Origin: an uncultured Collinsella sp.
Lineage (GTDB): Bacteria; Actinomycetota; Coriobacteriia; Coriobacteriales; Coriobacteriaceae
Length of the DNA: 64,000 nt
Assembly: GCA_900540905.1 (NCBI GenBank)
Contig: UQHR01000007.1
Span: forward strand, 15,100 to 79,099
Reading direction: 5' to 3'
Shown: positions 32,869 to 41,487 of the stretch, piece after piece
Layout: every line of letters starts with the position of its first letter
Numbering within the stretch: position 1 is the first letter of the stretch
Notes under the pieces: generated by a model
What the model was told of the DNA's origin: nothing
The model's database searches: none
The model's input: the letters and a program-made list of their open reading frames with translations, nothing else
Translations under genes and position numbers: made by a program

Positions 32869-32998
32869 GGCGGGGGCCGGGCTCAGTTTTCAGAACACTC
32901 CGCAGACCAGTGTGGCGCCTTGTCCGCGGCTCCGAAGGAGCAGGACAAGGCGCCACACATGGTCGAGGACGTTCTGAAAACTGAGCCCGGCCCCCGCC
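32869..32998. repeat. Long two-tier hairpin between ogt and asd
   Basis: Perfect 28-bp outer arms (32869-32896 and 32971-32998). An inner stem of about 16 bp (GTGTGGCGCCTTGTCC and its complement) encloses a 17-nt loop with GCTCC/GGAGC. The collars TCCGCAGACC and ATGGTCGAGGACG resemble those of the elements at 26231, 38327 and 50760. The rest of 32661-32868 shows no gene. Confidence 0.88.
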
Positions 32999-33010
32999 GG
33001 ACAGGTCACA

Positions 33011-34036
33011 CTACTCGCAGAGCAGCTTAGCGATCTGGACGGCGTTGGTTGCCGCGCCCTTACGGATTTGGTCACCGCAGCACCAGAAGGTAATGCCACG
33101 CGCGGCCTCCGGGTTCGAGATGTCGCGGCGCACGCGACCGACCCAAATCAGGTCCTGATCGGACGTATCCATCGGCATGGGGAAGCGGTCGTGCGCATCC
33201 TCGGCGCTCATGTCGTCAACCAGCTTCACGCCCGGAGCGGCAGCCAGCGCAACACGGGCCTCGTCAACCGTAATGTCACGCTCGAACTCGAGCGTAATGC
33301 TCTCGGAGTGCGAGCGCAGCACAGGCACGCGCACGCAGGTGCAGTTCACGCGCAGCTCGGGCAGGTGCATGATCTTACGGCCCTCGTTTTGTAGCTTCAT
33401 CTCCTCAGAGGTAAAGCCCTCCTCCTTGACGCCGCCAATCTGCGGAATCAGGTTGCTCGCCAGCTGGGCGGCAAATGCGCGCGGCTCGGGAATCTCCTCG
33501 CCACGGCCCAGGGCAGCAAGCTGCGCTTCGAGCTCGGCCATACCGGGAGCACCGGCACCAGAAGCCGCCTGATACGTCGAGACGATCATGCGCTTCACGC
33601 CGGCAAGCTGATGCAGCGGCCACGTGGGAACCAGGCCGATGATGGTCGCGCAGTTGGGGTTGGCGATAAGGCCGTGATGCCACTTGATGTCGTCGGCATT
33701 GATCTCGGGCACGACCAGCGGCACCTCGGGATCCATGCGGAAGGCATGGCTGTTGTCGACCACGACGGCGCCGCGCTTTACGGCCTCGGGCAGCAATTCC
33801 TTGGCGATATCGTCGCCGGCAGCGCCAAGCACAATGTCACAGCCCTCAAAGGCCTCGGGGCAAGCCTCTTCGATCACGATTTGCTCGCCGCGGAACTCGA
33901 CGGTCTTGCCCGCGGAGCGTGCGCTTGCCAACAGCTTGAGCTTGCCGACCGGGAACTCCTGCTCGTTGAGGCACTCGAGCATCTGGGTGCCCACGGCTCC
34001 CGTCGCGCCCAAAATAGCAACCGTGTACTGTTTCAT
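33011..34036 (-). CDS. asd: Aspartate-semialdehyde dehydrogenase
   Basis: A 341-aa enzyme reducing aspartyl phosphate to aspartate semialdehyde with NADPH. Features: VAILGATGAVGTQML (nucleotide binding), SARSAGK (NADP phosphate contact), NPNCATI (nucleophilic Cys, about residue 130) and the HSES region with the catalytic His. AAAGGGGGAAG precedes the ATG at 34036; an upstream ATG at 34123 has no site. It lies downstream of lysC on the same strand, giving a lysC-asd unit for lysine, threonine and methionine synthesis. Confidence 0.95.
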   Translation of the reverse strand: MKQYTVAILGATGAVGTQMLECLNEQEFPVGKLKLLASARSAGKTVEFRGEQIVIEEACPEAFEGCDIVLGAAGDDIAKELLPEAVKRGAVVVDNSHAFRMDPEVPLVVPEINADDIKWHHGLIANPNCATIIGLVPTWPLHQLAGVKRMIVSTYQAASGAGAPGMAELEAQLAALGRGEEIPEPRAFAAQLASNLIPQIGGVKEEGFTSEEMKLQNEGRKIMHLPELRVNCTCVRVPVLRSHSESITLEFERDITVDEARVALAAAPGVKLVDDMSAEDAHDRFPMPMDTSDQDLIWVGRVRRDISNPEAARGITFWCCGDQIRKGAATNAVQIAKLLCE

Positions 34037-34113
34037 GCTTCCCCCTTTAAAGGTTGTGGCTTTTGCCCGCACGCCGAGCAGGCCGATTATTGTTGCCAGT
34101 TTATACAAGAACA

Positions 34114-34135
34114 GGGCGGGCATGAAACCCGCCCC
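34114..34135. repeat. Short GC hairpin upstream of asd
   Basis: GGGCGGG pairs with CCCGCCC around CATGAAA in the lysC-asd gap. The function is unknown; it lacks a T-run. Confidence 0.4.
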
Positions 34136-34167
34136 GTCGAAACGAAACCGAAACGAAACGCCCCGCC

Positions 34168-34199
34168 GTAGATTTTTGAGACATGACCCAAAAATCTAC
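34168..34199 (-). terminator. Possible terminator after lysC
   Basis: GTAGATTTTTG pairs perfectly with CAAAAATCTAC around a 10-nt loop, 10 nt beyond the lysC stop. The run of T lies inside the stem, so read-through into asd is possible. Confidence 0.5.
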
Positions 34200-34209
34200 C
34201 GAGCAGTCG

Positions 34210-35598
34210 CTACTTTTTGAGCGCGGCCAGGGTGGGATCGGCCGGCGCGGGAGCCTCCAGATCGGAGACCTTCACAATGCCGTTCTCATCGGAGAAGGCA
34301 CGGTAAATGGTCCGAATCGCAAGGTCGAAGTCCTTCTCCTCGACACCGATAATGATATTGATCTCGTCACAGCTCTGCGAAATCATACGCACGCTCACGC
34401 CGGCCTGGCCAAGCATGCCAAACAGGTGGCCCGAGATGCCTGCACGACCGCGCAGGTTACGGCCGACGGTCGCGATGAGCGCCAGACCCTCGACAACCTC
34501 GATCTCGAGCGGCTCGACCTCCTGCTGAATGTCACCAACGAGCGAGTACAGCGAATCGTGCACGTCCTGCTCCTGCACCACGGCGCCAAAACGGTCGACA
34601 CCGGTGGGCATGTGCTCGACGGAAACGTCATAGCGTTCGAACACCGAAAGCGCACGGCGCATAAAGCCAACGCGGGGCTTGGTGCGGTCGCGGGCAACGT
34701 TGATGGCGACAAAGCCGCGCTTGCCGGTCACGCCGGTAATGATGGGCTCCGCCTCGCCCTCATCAGCCGTCTCGCTAATGATGGTACCGGGGTCCTGCGG
34801 CGCATTGGTGTTCTTGATGACCAGCGGAATACCCGCCTCGCGCACGGGGAACACGGCCTCCTCGTGCAGGACGCTTGCGCCCATGTACGAAAGCTCGCGC
34901 AGCTCCTCGTAGGTAACGCGCGCAATGGGCTGAGCCTCGGGAACAATACGCGGATCGGCAGAATAGAAGCCCGAGACGTCGGTCCAGTTCTCGTACAGGT
35001 CGGCGCCCAGGCACTTGGCCAAGATCGAGCCCGAGATATCGCCACCGCCTCGATCGAGCAGCTTGATCTGGCCCTCGCGCGTCGCGCCGTAGAAGCCAGG
35101 CATAACGAAGCCGCCCTGCTGGCCATACTCCTGCACCAGCTCGGAGGTGCGATTCATGCTGAGCGTACCGTCGTGATGGAACGCCACAACCGTCGCGGCG
35201 TCCAGGAACGGTAGGCCCAGGTACTCAGCCATCAGGCGAGCGGTAAAGTACTCGCCACGGCTCACAAGCTCCTCGGTGGAGTAGCCGCCCGAGCGGGCGC
35301 GCTCGGCAAAGGCCGCGAACTCCTCACGGATGGGATAGGTGAGCTCCAACTCATCAGCGATATCAAAATAGCGCTGGCCGATGTCCTCGAGCAGCTCCTC
35401 ACACGACACGTGGTACTTAACGTGCGCATTGACCAGATAGAGCAGGTCGGTCACCTTGGTGTCGCCCTTAAAGCGGCGGCCGCAGGCGGAAACCACCACA
35501 AAACGGCGGGCAGGGTCGGCGTCGACGATGGCCTTGATCTTTTTGAAGTGTTCGGCGTCGGCGACCGACGAGCCGCCAAACTTGGCAATCTTAATCAT
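34210..35598 (-). CDS. lysC: Aspartate kinase
   Basis: A 462-aa monofunctional aspartokinase, the first step of the aspartate pathway. IAKFGGSSVADAEHFKK is the N-terminal ATP motif, and EELVSRGEYFTARLMAEYLG plus FLDRGGGDISGS-type residues (LLDRGGGDISGSILA) follow. Two ACT domains occupy about residues 300-450 and would give feedback control by lysine and/or threonine. AAGGTAAC precedes the ATG. It diverges from thrC, so the two pathway arms share one control region (35599-35702). Confidence 0.95.
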   Translation of the reverse strand: MIKIAKFGGSSVADAEHFKKIKAIVDADPARRFVVVSACGRRFKGDTKVTDLLYLVNAHVKYHVSCEELLEDIGQRYFDIADELELTYPIREEFAAFAERARSGGYSTEELVSRGEYFTARLMAEYLGLPFLDAATVVAFHHDGTLSMNRTSELVQEYGQQGGFVMPGFYGATREGQIKLLDRGGGDISGSILAKCLGADLYENWTDVSGFYSADPRIVPEAQPIARVTYEELRELSYMGASVLHEEAVFPVREAGIPLVIKNTNAPQDPGTIISETADEGEAEPIITGVTGKRGFVAINVARDRTKPRVGFMRRALSVFERYDVSVEHMPTGVDRFGAVVQEQDVHDSLYSLVGDIQQEVEPLEIEVVEGLALIATVGRNLRGRAGISGHLFGMLGQAGVSVRMISQSCDEINIIIGVEEKDFDLAIRTIYRAFSDENGIVKVSDLEAPAPADPTLAALKK

Positions 35599-35702
35599 GG
35601 GCTGGAGGTTACCTTTCTAAAAAGCCTCTGCGAACCTATTTTGCGCGCTCTGATACCATGGTTTCACCGATTGGGACCAAGGCATCCGAGGAGCAGTGTT
35701 AT

Positions 35703-37220
35703 ATGGGAACTTATCATAGTACACGAGGACGCACTTTATCGTGCTCAAGTAAGGTGGCAATCCGTACCGGCATCGCTCCCGACGGGGGTTTGTTTGTCTC
35801 GGACGAGCTCGGCGCCCAGCAGGTCGATATCAGCTCGCTTGCAGATAAATCGTACTTTGAAATCGCTCAAGATGTGTTGGGAATGTTACTGAATGATTAC
35901 ACGGCCGAAGAAATTTCGGCGTGTGTCGACGAGGCATACCGCGGCACGTTCGCGAGTGAAGAGGTTACGCCGCTCGTCAAACTCGACGCTGCGCCGGGCG
36001 CTGACGCCCCTCAGACCTATGTGATGGAGCTCTTTGGCGGTCCCACGAGCGCCTTCAAGGACGTCGCCCTGCAGATGCTCCCCCGCTTGATGGCCCGCAC
36101 TTCCGCCAAGGACGGCGGCGCCGAGCGCATCATGATCGTCACCGCCACGTCGGGCGACACAGGCAAGGCAGCACTCGCCGGCTTTGCCGACGCCCCGGGC
36201 ACGGGCATCACCGTCTTTTATCCCGAGGGCAAGGTCAGCCGCGTGCAGAATCTGCAGATGTCCACGCAGGAGGGCGGCAACGTCGCCGTCTGCGGCATCC
36301 GCGGCAACTTCGACGACGCCCAGAGTGCCGTCAAGCGCATCTTTGCCGACAAGGAGCTCGCCGAGCGCCTGGAGGCCGCCGGCACCGTGCTTTCGAGCGC
36401 CAACTCCATCAACGTCGGCCGCCTGGTGCCGCAGGTCGTCTACTACTTTGCCGCCTATGCGCAGCTGCTGCGCGCCGGCGCCATCGAGGCCGGCGATGCC
36501 GTGGAGTTCTGCGTACCGACCGGCAACTTTGGCGATATCCTGGCCGGCTACTACGCCAAGCGCATGGGTCTGCCCGTCGCCAAACTCGTCGTGGCCAGCG
36601 ACAAGAACAACGTGCTCGCTGACTTCCTGACCACCGGCGTCTACGACCGCAACCGTCCGTTCTTCACGACCATTTCGCCGTCGATGGACATCCTTATTAG
36701 CTCTAATCTGGAGCGCATGCTCTACTTCCTGTCCGACGGCGACTGCGAGCTCGTTGCCGGCCTTATGGAGCAGCTTGCCCAGACCGGTCGCTACGAGGTG
36801 CCTGCCGAGCTGCTGGCCAAGATCCAGAGCGTATTTGGCTGCGGCTGGGCCAGCGAGGACGAGGTTCGCGCCGCCATCAAGAGCTGCTGGGATGCCAACG
36901 GCTACGTGATCGACCCGCACACCGCTTGCGGCTATCACGTCTTTGAGCAGGTCGCCCCCACCGAGGGCGCCAAGGCCCGCGTGCTGCTTTCGACCGCCAG
37001 CCCCTACAAGTTCCCGCGCGCCTGCTGCGATGCCCTGGGCCTCGACGTTCCCGAGGACGACTTTGAGGCCATGCGCGTGCTCGAGCAGGCAACCAACACG
37101 GTCGCCCCAGCCCAGCTCGCCGAACTCGAGTCCAAGCCCGTCCGCTTCGAAGACGTCTGCGACGTCGATGAGATGGCCAGCTACGTAGAGCAGGCTGCAA
37201 AAAAGATAGCAACCAACTAA
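35703..37220 (+). CDS. thrC: Threonine synthase
   Basis: A 505-aa PLP enzyme converting O-phosphohomoserine to threonine. GPTSAFKDVALQML carries the Schiff-base Lys; TATSGDTGKAALAG is the phosphate-binding loop. RNLQM-like VQNLQMSTQEGGNV and ANSINVGRLVPQ are family blocks. GAGGAG precedes the ATG at 35703, and an earlier ATG at 35658 is not supported. A terminator and a long hairpin separate it from thrB. Confidence 0.95.
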   Translation: MGTYHSTRGRTLSCSSKVAIRTGIAPDGGLFVSDELGAQQVDISSLADKSYFEIAQDVLGMLLNDYTAEEISACVDEAYRGTFASEEVTPLVKLDAAPGADAPQTYVMELFGGPTSAFKDVALQMLPRLMARTSAKDGGAERIMIVTATSGDTGKAALAGFADAPGTGITVFYPEGKVSRVQNLQMSTQEGGNVAVCGIRGNFDDAQSAVKRIFADKELAERLEAAGTVLSSANSINVGRLVPQVVYYFAAYAQLLRAGAIEAGDAVEFCVPTGNFGDILAGYYAKRMGLPVAKLVVASDKNNVLADFLTTGVYDRNRPFFTTISPSMDILISSNLERMLYFLSDGDCELVAGLMEQLAQTGRYEVPAELLAKIQSVFGCGWASEDEVRAAIKSCWDANGYVIDPHTACGYHVFEQVAPTEGAKARVLLSTASPYKFPRACCDALGLDVPEDDFEAMRVLEQATNTVAPAQLAELESKPVRFEDVCDVDEMASYVEQAAKKIATN

Positions 37221-37232
37221 ACCCCTTATAAG

Positions 37233-37262
37233 GCGCCGGCGAAAGCCGGCGCACCTTCTTTT
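37233..37262 (+). terminator. Terminator after thrC
   Basis: GCGCCGGC-GAAA-GCCGGCGC is followed by ACCTTCTTTT. It lies 12 nt after the stop. Confidence 0.8.
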
Positions 37263-37298
37263 ATCAGATACCTACCGGGATGATGACGAACGTGCATA

Positions 37299-37410
37299 GC
37301 GTGCCTGGCTGTTTAGTTCGTCGCGAGTTCCGCACGCAAAGGAAAGCACTTAATGTGCTTTCCGTCTTGCGCAGGACTGCCCGAGCAGCGAACTAAACAG
37401 CCAGGCACGC
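37299..37410. repeat. Long two-tier hairpin between thrC and thrB
   Basis: Perfect 22-bp outer arms (37299-37320 and 37389-37410). The inner stem GGAAAGCAC-TTAAT-GTGCTTTCC lies at 37341-37363. The collars are asymmetric. The right arm ends only 13 bp before the thrB start, so the hairpin could affect thrB translation. Confidence 0.85.
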
Positions 37411-37423
37411 CAGGAGGACTCAC

Positions 37424-38305
37424 ATGATCAAGATCACCGTCCCAGCAACAAGCGCCAACTTGGGCATTGGCTACGATACCCTCGGCATGGCCGTCAGCCT
37501 CTACTCGCACTTCACCTTCGAGCGCGCCGACAAACTCACCATCACGGGCTGCCCCGAGGAATTCCAAAACGAGAACAACCTGGTCTACGTGAGCTTTGTC
37601 GATGCACTGGCTGCATGGGACGAGCCGGCTTTTCCCGTTGCCATCGACATCCAGACCGACGTGCCCGTCGCCCGCGGCCTGGGCTCCAGCTCCACCTGCG
37701 TCGTCGCCGGCATTATGGCCGCCGCCGCACTGACAGGCCACACCGTCGACCGCGCCGAGCTGGTTCGCATTGCCACCGAAGTCGAGGGCCATCCCGATAA
37801 CGTCGCCCCCGCTATCCTGGGCGGCGCCGTCTGTTCCTTTACGCCGACCGATTCGCTCCCCCAGTGCCTGCGCTACGAGGTGAGCGATCGCCTGCGTTTT
37901 ATTACCGTGATTCCGCCCTACGAGGTGCATACGAGCGAGGCGCGCAAGGTTGTGCCGCAGGAGATTCCACTCTCCACCGCCGTGTGGCAGATGGGCCGCA
38001 TCGCCGGCATGACGCGCGGCTTGGAGACTGGTGACCTCGACCTGATTGCCGCCGCCAATGACGACCGCATCCAGGAACCCTATCGTCGCCGTCTGATTCC
38101 CGACTACAACGCCGTGCGCGACACCTGCCTTAACGGCGGCGCCAAGACCATCTGGATCAGCGGCTCGGGCTCGACTCTCATGGCCGTGACTGACGACACC
38201 ATCGTGGCAAAGTTCCTGCAGGTCAAGCTGCGCGAGCAGTTCCCTAAGTGTGATACGCATATTCTGACGTGCGACACGGAAGGCGCCCAGATCGAATACC
38301 TGTAG
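37424..38305 (+). CDS. thrB: Homoserine kinase
   Basis: A 293-aa GHMP kinase making O-phosphohomoserine for threonine synthase. VPATSANLGIGYDTLGMA at the N terminus, the ATP loop PVARGLGSSSTCVV (about residue 82) and the C-terminal ISGSGSTLMAV are the three GHMP motifs. AGGAGGA precedes the ATG. Follows thrC on the same strand, but a terminator and a hairpin lie between, so it may be expressed separately. Confidence 0.95.
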   Translation: MIKITVPATSANLGIGYDTLGMAVSLYSHFTFERADKLTITGCPEEFQNENNLVYVSFVDALAAWDEPAFPVAIDIQTDVPVARGLGSSSTCVVAGIMAAAALTGHTVDRAELVRIATEVEGHPDNVAPAILGGAVCSFTPTDSLPQCLRYEVSDRLRFITVIPPYEVHTSEARKVVPQEIPLSTAVWQMGRIAGMTRGLETGDLDLIAAANDDRIQEPYRRRLIPDYNAVRDTCLNGGAKTIWISGSGSTLMAVTDDTIVAKFLQVKLREQFPKCDTHILTCDTEGAQIEYL

Positions 38306-38326
38306 TCGCCGTCCCGTATACTCGCC

Positions 38327-38452
38327 GGGGAGGCCAGGGGGCTTTGCCCCCAAATCGTCCTCGGACATGGCAGGACCCCCGCTGCGCACTTCGTGCGGCG
38401 GGGTCCTGCCGTCCTGCGGAAAGATTTGGGGGCAAAGCCCCCTGGCCTCCCC
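38327..38452. repeat. Long two-tier hairpin after thrB
   Basis: Perfect 30-bp outer arms (38327-38356 and 38423-38452). The inner stem CAGGACCCC/GGGGTCCTG encloses a TGCGCACTTCGTGCG-type tip. The collars GTCCTCGGACATG and CGTCCTGCGGAAA match the pfkA-distal element exactly, although the arms differ. Confidence 0.9.
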
Positions 38453-38590
38453 TATGTTAACTTCGCCGGCGGCGGCTACAGGGACCTACGCTCTGGAAAG
38501 TCGCCGGGCTGATAGTTTGGCTTTTTATTGGTAGGGGCTCTTGCTAGGCTGGAGCACTTCCTAGAGGCGGGCATCGGCTGCGTGCCTGGT

Positions 38591-39289
38591 TTAGGCGGCG
38601 CTGGTTTCTTTGTATTCGAAGACTGGCTCTAGGAGGTCTTCGATGTTGCAGTGTAGGGCTTTTGCTATATCCCTTACGGTTGTTACCGAGGCTTCGTTGA
38701 TGTTTCTCTGGCGTTGTTCGTACATTTGGATTGAGCGGAGGGACACGCCCGATTCGTATGCCAGGTCTTGTTGGGTTTTCTTAAGCTTCTTTCTTGCTAA
38801 CGCAAGTTTGGTTTGCCTGGACGCTTTTTTCGCCATATCGCAGACGAGGCGAGCCACGCGTTCCTCCGAGGCTTCATGCCAGGGATAGTACAGACTGCGC
38901 AGTGCGTCAAACGGAACGACATGCAGCAGGTCTTCGAAAGACTCCCCTAAACGCCACTGCAGATATGCCAGTATCCAGCCTGTCCAATACTCTGGCGTCT
39001 TCTCAAAACGATAGGTGCGATCCGGTATAGACCCGCTCTGATAGCCGGACCTTTCAGCGATAAGCGCGAACAGCTCAACGCCCGATTTTCCCGATACGAC
39101 CCATGCGTTGCCGCGTTCGAACTCGCGAGCTACGCCGCTCAGGCAAAAGAGTTCAGCAACTTCCGATCCTTCTGCTCCATAATCGTTAACGGCATAGTCA
39201 AAGCAGTCGCCGAGGTTGTTCATTGCATCCTCGAGGTAGTAGACGGGGTATGTCCTACTCGGCCCACAATCCGTTAACTCTTGGATCAT
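38591..39289 (-). CDS. Helix-turn-helix (XRE) protein paired with the DUF3990 gene
   Basis: A 232-aa protein. The C-terminal third (about 160-215) is an XRE helix-turn-helix: LKKTQQDLAYESGVSLRSIQMYEQ. The N-terminal 150 residues have no recognised fold and look acidic and Trp/Tyr-rich. AGGGAGGG precedes the ATG at 39289, inside the end of the upstream gene, so the two overlap by 35 nt and are co-translated. It probably serves as antitoxin and/or autoregulator, with the twin palindromes at 39958-40002 as its operators. This is inference. Confidence 0.7.
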   Translation of the reverse strand: MIQELTDCGPSRTYPVYYLEDAMNNLGDCFDYAVNDYGAEGSEVAELFCLSGVAREFERGNAWVVSGKSGVELFALIAERSGYQSGSIPDRTYRFEKTPEYWTGWILAYLQWRLGESFEDLLHVVPFDALRSLYYPWHEASEERVARLVCDMAKKASRQTKLALARKKLKKTQQDLAYESGVSLRSIQMYEQRQRNINEASVTTVRDIAKALHCNIEDLLEPVFEYKETSAA

Positions 39290-39938
39290 TTAAATCAACC
39301 CTCCCTGCCATTAAATCCCTAATGTCGATACCTTCGGAATCGAACCCGTTAACCGTATCCAAGTATTTGCGTCGAGCATTCTGCTCTCGCTCAAAACGCT
39401 TGGGATAAAACTCAGACCCCAAAGCCTGCTTCCAATCGCAGAATCTAATCGCCGAAAATGCGCACTCGCTCATAAGAGCATATTGGATACCCAAATCACC
39501 CAAGCGCATGATACGTTGCAGCTGCCTGAGCGAGATCATGCCGCTGACAAACTGTCTTGCAAACGAAAAATAGGAGTCGTCGGCGCGATAACCTCGAATT
39601 ACGTCATAGGGAGAAATATCAATCAGGCAGTTATCCAGCAGATAGCGAAGTCCTTCGCGCGCCAGCGGTGTCGAAACATTGAACTCCCTATTGTTAGCCA
39701 AAATCGCAAGCCAATTGAGAATTGAAAACTCCCCGGACTCCAAATCCAAGACTGCGAGACCATCCATATCGAGCTCATATCGATTTGCAATGCCATCAGA
39801 CTCAGTCCGACATGCCCACTCCATTGCCATTTCCTCATGTGGCGTGCAATAAAACCCACACCCATAGTCATTGAATTGTCTGCATTTATCCAACGACGGA
39901 TGCTCGACAACAACCTCCGACCCGTGCCAAAGCTCCAT
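39255..39938 (-). CDS. DUF3990-domain protein (ADP-ribosyltransferase-like toxin candidate)
   Basis: A 227-aa protein. The N-terminal MELWHGSEVVVEHP, then CRQFNDYGCGFYCT and AMEWACR, fit DUF3990, a family related to ADP-ribosyltransferases by its H-Y-like pattern. Residues 90-225 look like an added helical part. The true start is the ATG at 39938 with GGAGG 5 nt upstream. It overlaps an HTH gene and is preceded by two operator-like palindromes, the layout of a toxin-antitoxin operon. Activity and target are unknown. Confidence 0.65.
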   Translation of the reverse strand: MELWHGSEVVVEHPSLDKCRQFNDYGCGFYCTPHEEMAMEWACRTESDGIANRYELDMDGLAVLDLESGEFSILNWLAILANNREFNVSTPLAREGLRYLLDNCLIDISPYDVIRGYRADDSYFSFARQFVSGMISLRQLQRIMRLGDLGIQYALMSECAFSAIRFCDWKQALGSEFYPKRFEREQNARRKYLDTVNGFDSEGIDIRDLMAGRVDLNDPRVNGLWAE

Positions 39939-39957
39939 ATCGACCTCCAAACAAAAA

Positions 39958-40002
39958 TATCACCCCAGTGATAGTGTACCAATAACTATCACTGGGGTGA
40001 TA
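39958..40002. promoter_or_regulatory. Twin operator palindromes upstream of the DUF3990 operon
   Basis: Two sites TATCAC-N4-GTGATA lie at 39958-39973 and 39987-40002, 29 bp centre to centre. The two are also mirror images of each other, giving a 45-bp inverted repeat with the arms extended to about 19 bp. They lie 20 bp upstream of the start codon. Confidence 0.75.
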
Positions 40003-40039
40003 TAGATAGATGCAAACTATTGCCTGCCAAGAACCCTTA

Positions 40040-40630
40040 CTAGAGGCAAGCCTCGGCGATGCGCTTTTTGAGTTCGTCGATGCCGGTGCCGGTCTGGGAG
40101 CTTGTGATGATTACGTTCTCGGCCGGAACGTTGAGCTGCTTTTTGATGGCTGCTGCCTGGCGGGCCTGTTGGGTGCGGCTGAGCTTGTCGGCTTTGGTGA
40201 GGCAGACGATAAAGTTGAACTCGTTGCCCTGCAGGTAGTCGATCATGTCATGGTCGAGTTTACTGGGGTCGTGGCGAATGTCCACCAGCGACACAACCAG
40301 GTTGAAGCTGCGCTCGGAGTCGAAGAAGTCGCCAATGAGCTCGGCCCAGCGGTCACGTTCGGCCTTGGAACGACGGGCGAAACCGTAGCCCGGCAGGTCG
40401 ACGAAGTGCACATCGTCAGCCTCAAAGAAGTTGATGTTGCTCGTCTTGCCCGGCGTACTCGAAACCTTGACCAGGTTCTTGCGGCCAAAAAGCTTGTTCA
40501 TAATCGACGACTTGCCCACGTTGGAGCGGCCGACAAAGCTCACCTCGGGGCAGGTGGACTCGGGAATCTGCGAAACCTTGCCATAGCTGGCGACGAACTT
40601 GGCAAGCTGGTAGTTAATGGAATCGGCCAT
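40040..40630 (-). CDS. engB: Ribosome biogenesis GTP-binding protein EngB/YsxC
   Basis: A 196-aa GTPase needed for large-subunit assembly. G1 is GRSNVGKSS, G2 is TPGKTSNINFF, G3 is VDLPGYGFA, G4 is LTKADK and G5 is ITSSQTGTG, in order and with typical spacing. AAGGAG precedes the ATG at 40630; a GTG two codons earlier is inside the ribosome site. mtnN lies 38 bp upstream on the same strand. Confidence 0.96.
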   Translation of the reverse strand: MADSINYQLAKFVASYGKVSQIPESTCPEVSFVGRSNVGKSSIMNKLFGRKNLVKVSSTPGKTSNINFFEADDVHFVDLPGYGFARRSKAERDRWAELIGDFFDSERSFNLVVSLVDIRHDPSKLDHDMIDYLQGNEFNFIVCLTKADKLSRTQQARQAAAIKKQLNVPAENVIITSSQTGTGIDELKKRIAEACL

Positions 40631-40668
40631 GGACACTCCTTGGTCGTAGGTTCTTACAAATAGACGCG

Positions 40669-41409
40669 CTATTGCGCAGCGGCAATGCGGCGGACGATAT
40701 CGAGCGTGATGTCACTTGCGACACGCGCGTACTCGAACAGATCGAACTCGCGCTCGCAAATTGCATCGTACGCCTCGTCACAATTATCGCTGATAGCGCG
40801 CAACACCAGGCAATCGACACCATTTTTGGTTGCGACATGGGCAATTGCCGCGCCCTCCATGCCGACACAATCGGCATGCGTCGCCTCGATAGCGTCATTG
40901 CGCATGGTGGCGCCCGTCACAAAGCGGTTACCCGTGGCAATCGTGCCGACCAGGAACTGCTTGGTGCCCTCGTTCGAAGCGACTGCATTTTTCGAAGCGT
41001 CAACAAACCCACGCTCAGCAAGCACGTCGGCGGCAATATCGACCAGCGCGGGCGTCGAGCCAAACTCCTCGAGCCCCGGTGCGGACTCGGCGATAAGCGC
41101 GGTATCGGTATCCAGATAGCGTAGGCGTTTGCCAATGACCACGTCGTCGATATGGAGCTTGGGGTTCAAACCGCCCGCAATGCCCGAAAACACAACAGCC
41201 TGCGGAGCATACTTGCTAATGAGGTGCTGTGTTGCAGCGGCGGCGTTCACCGTGCCCATGCCCGCCGTTGTGGCGACAACTGTCAGGCCGTCGAGCTCAC
41301 CGCTCACAACGGTCAAGCCTGCCTCCCGTGCCTCGCAAACGTCGCTCAGCTCTTCCTTAATCTGCATGATCTCTTTTTCGAGCGCACCGATAATCGCGAT
41401 GGTAGCCAT
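40669..41409 (-). CDS. mtnN: 5'-methylthioadenosine/S-adenosylhomocysteine nucleosidase
   Basis: A 246-aa enzyme that removes adenine from MTA, SAH and 5'-deoxyadenosine, the last being a by-product of radical SAM enzymes such as PflA. IAIIGALEKEI carries the catalytic Glu near residue 11; VGMEGAA and AISDN carry the ribose-binding Glu and the catalytic Asp. GGGGAA precedes the ATG at 41409. Length is slightly above the usual 230. Confidence 0.93.
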   Translation of the reverse strand: MATIAIIGALEKEIMQIKEELSDVCEAREAGLTVVSGELDGLTVVATTAGMGTVNAAAATQHLISKYAPQAVVFSGIAGGLNPKLHIDDVVIGKRLRYLDTDTALIAESAPGLEEFGSTPALVDIAADVLAERGFVDASKNAVASNEGTKQFLVGTIATGNRFVTGATMRNDAIEATHADCVGMEGAAIAHVATKNGVDCLVLRAISDNCDEAYDAICEREFDLFEYARVASDITLDIVRRIAAAQ

Positions 41410-41487
41410 ACCATTCCCCAAACCTATACGAAATTCTCAACCAAGGTATGGTACCAGCATTTTGTTTGACCTCGCCAAACGAACACG

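Noticed and set aside
32661..33010. A small gene between ogt and asd
   Set aside because: Frames there cross the long hairpin and are Arg/Pro-rich without motifs or ribosome sites.
35599..35702. A riboswitch or T-box between lysC and thrC
   Set aside because: The gap is only about 100 bp, with no lysine-riboswitch or T-box signature and no terminator stem.
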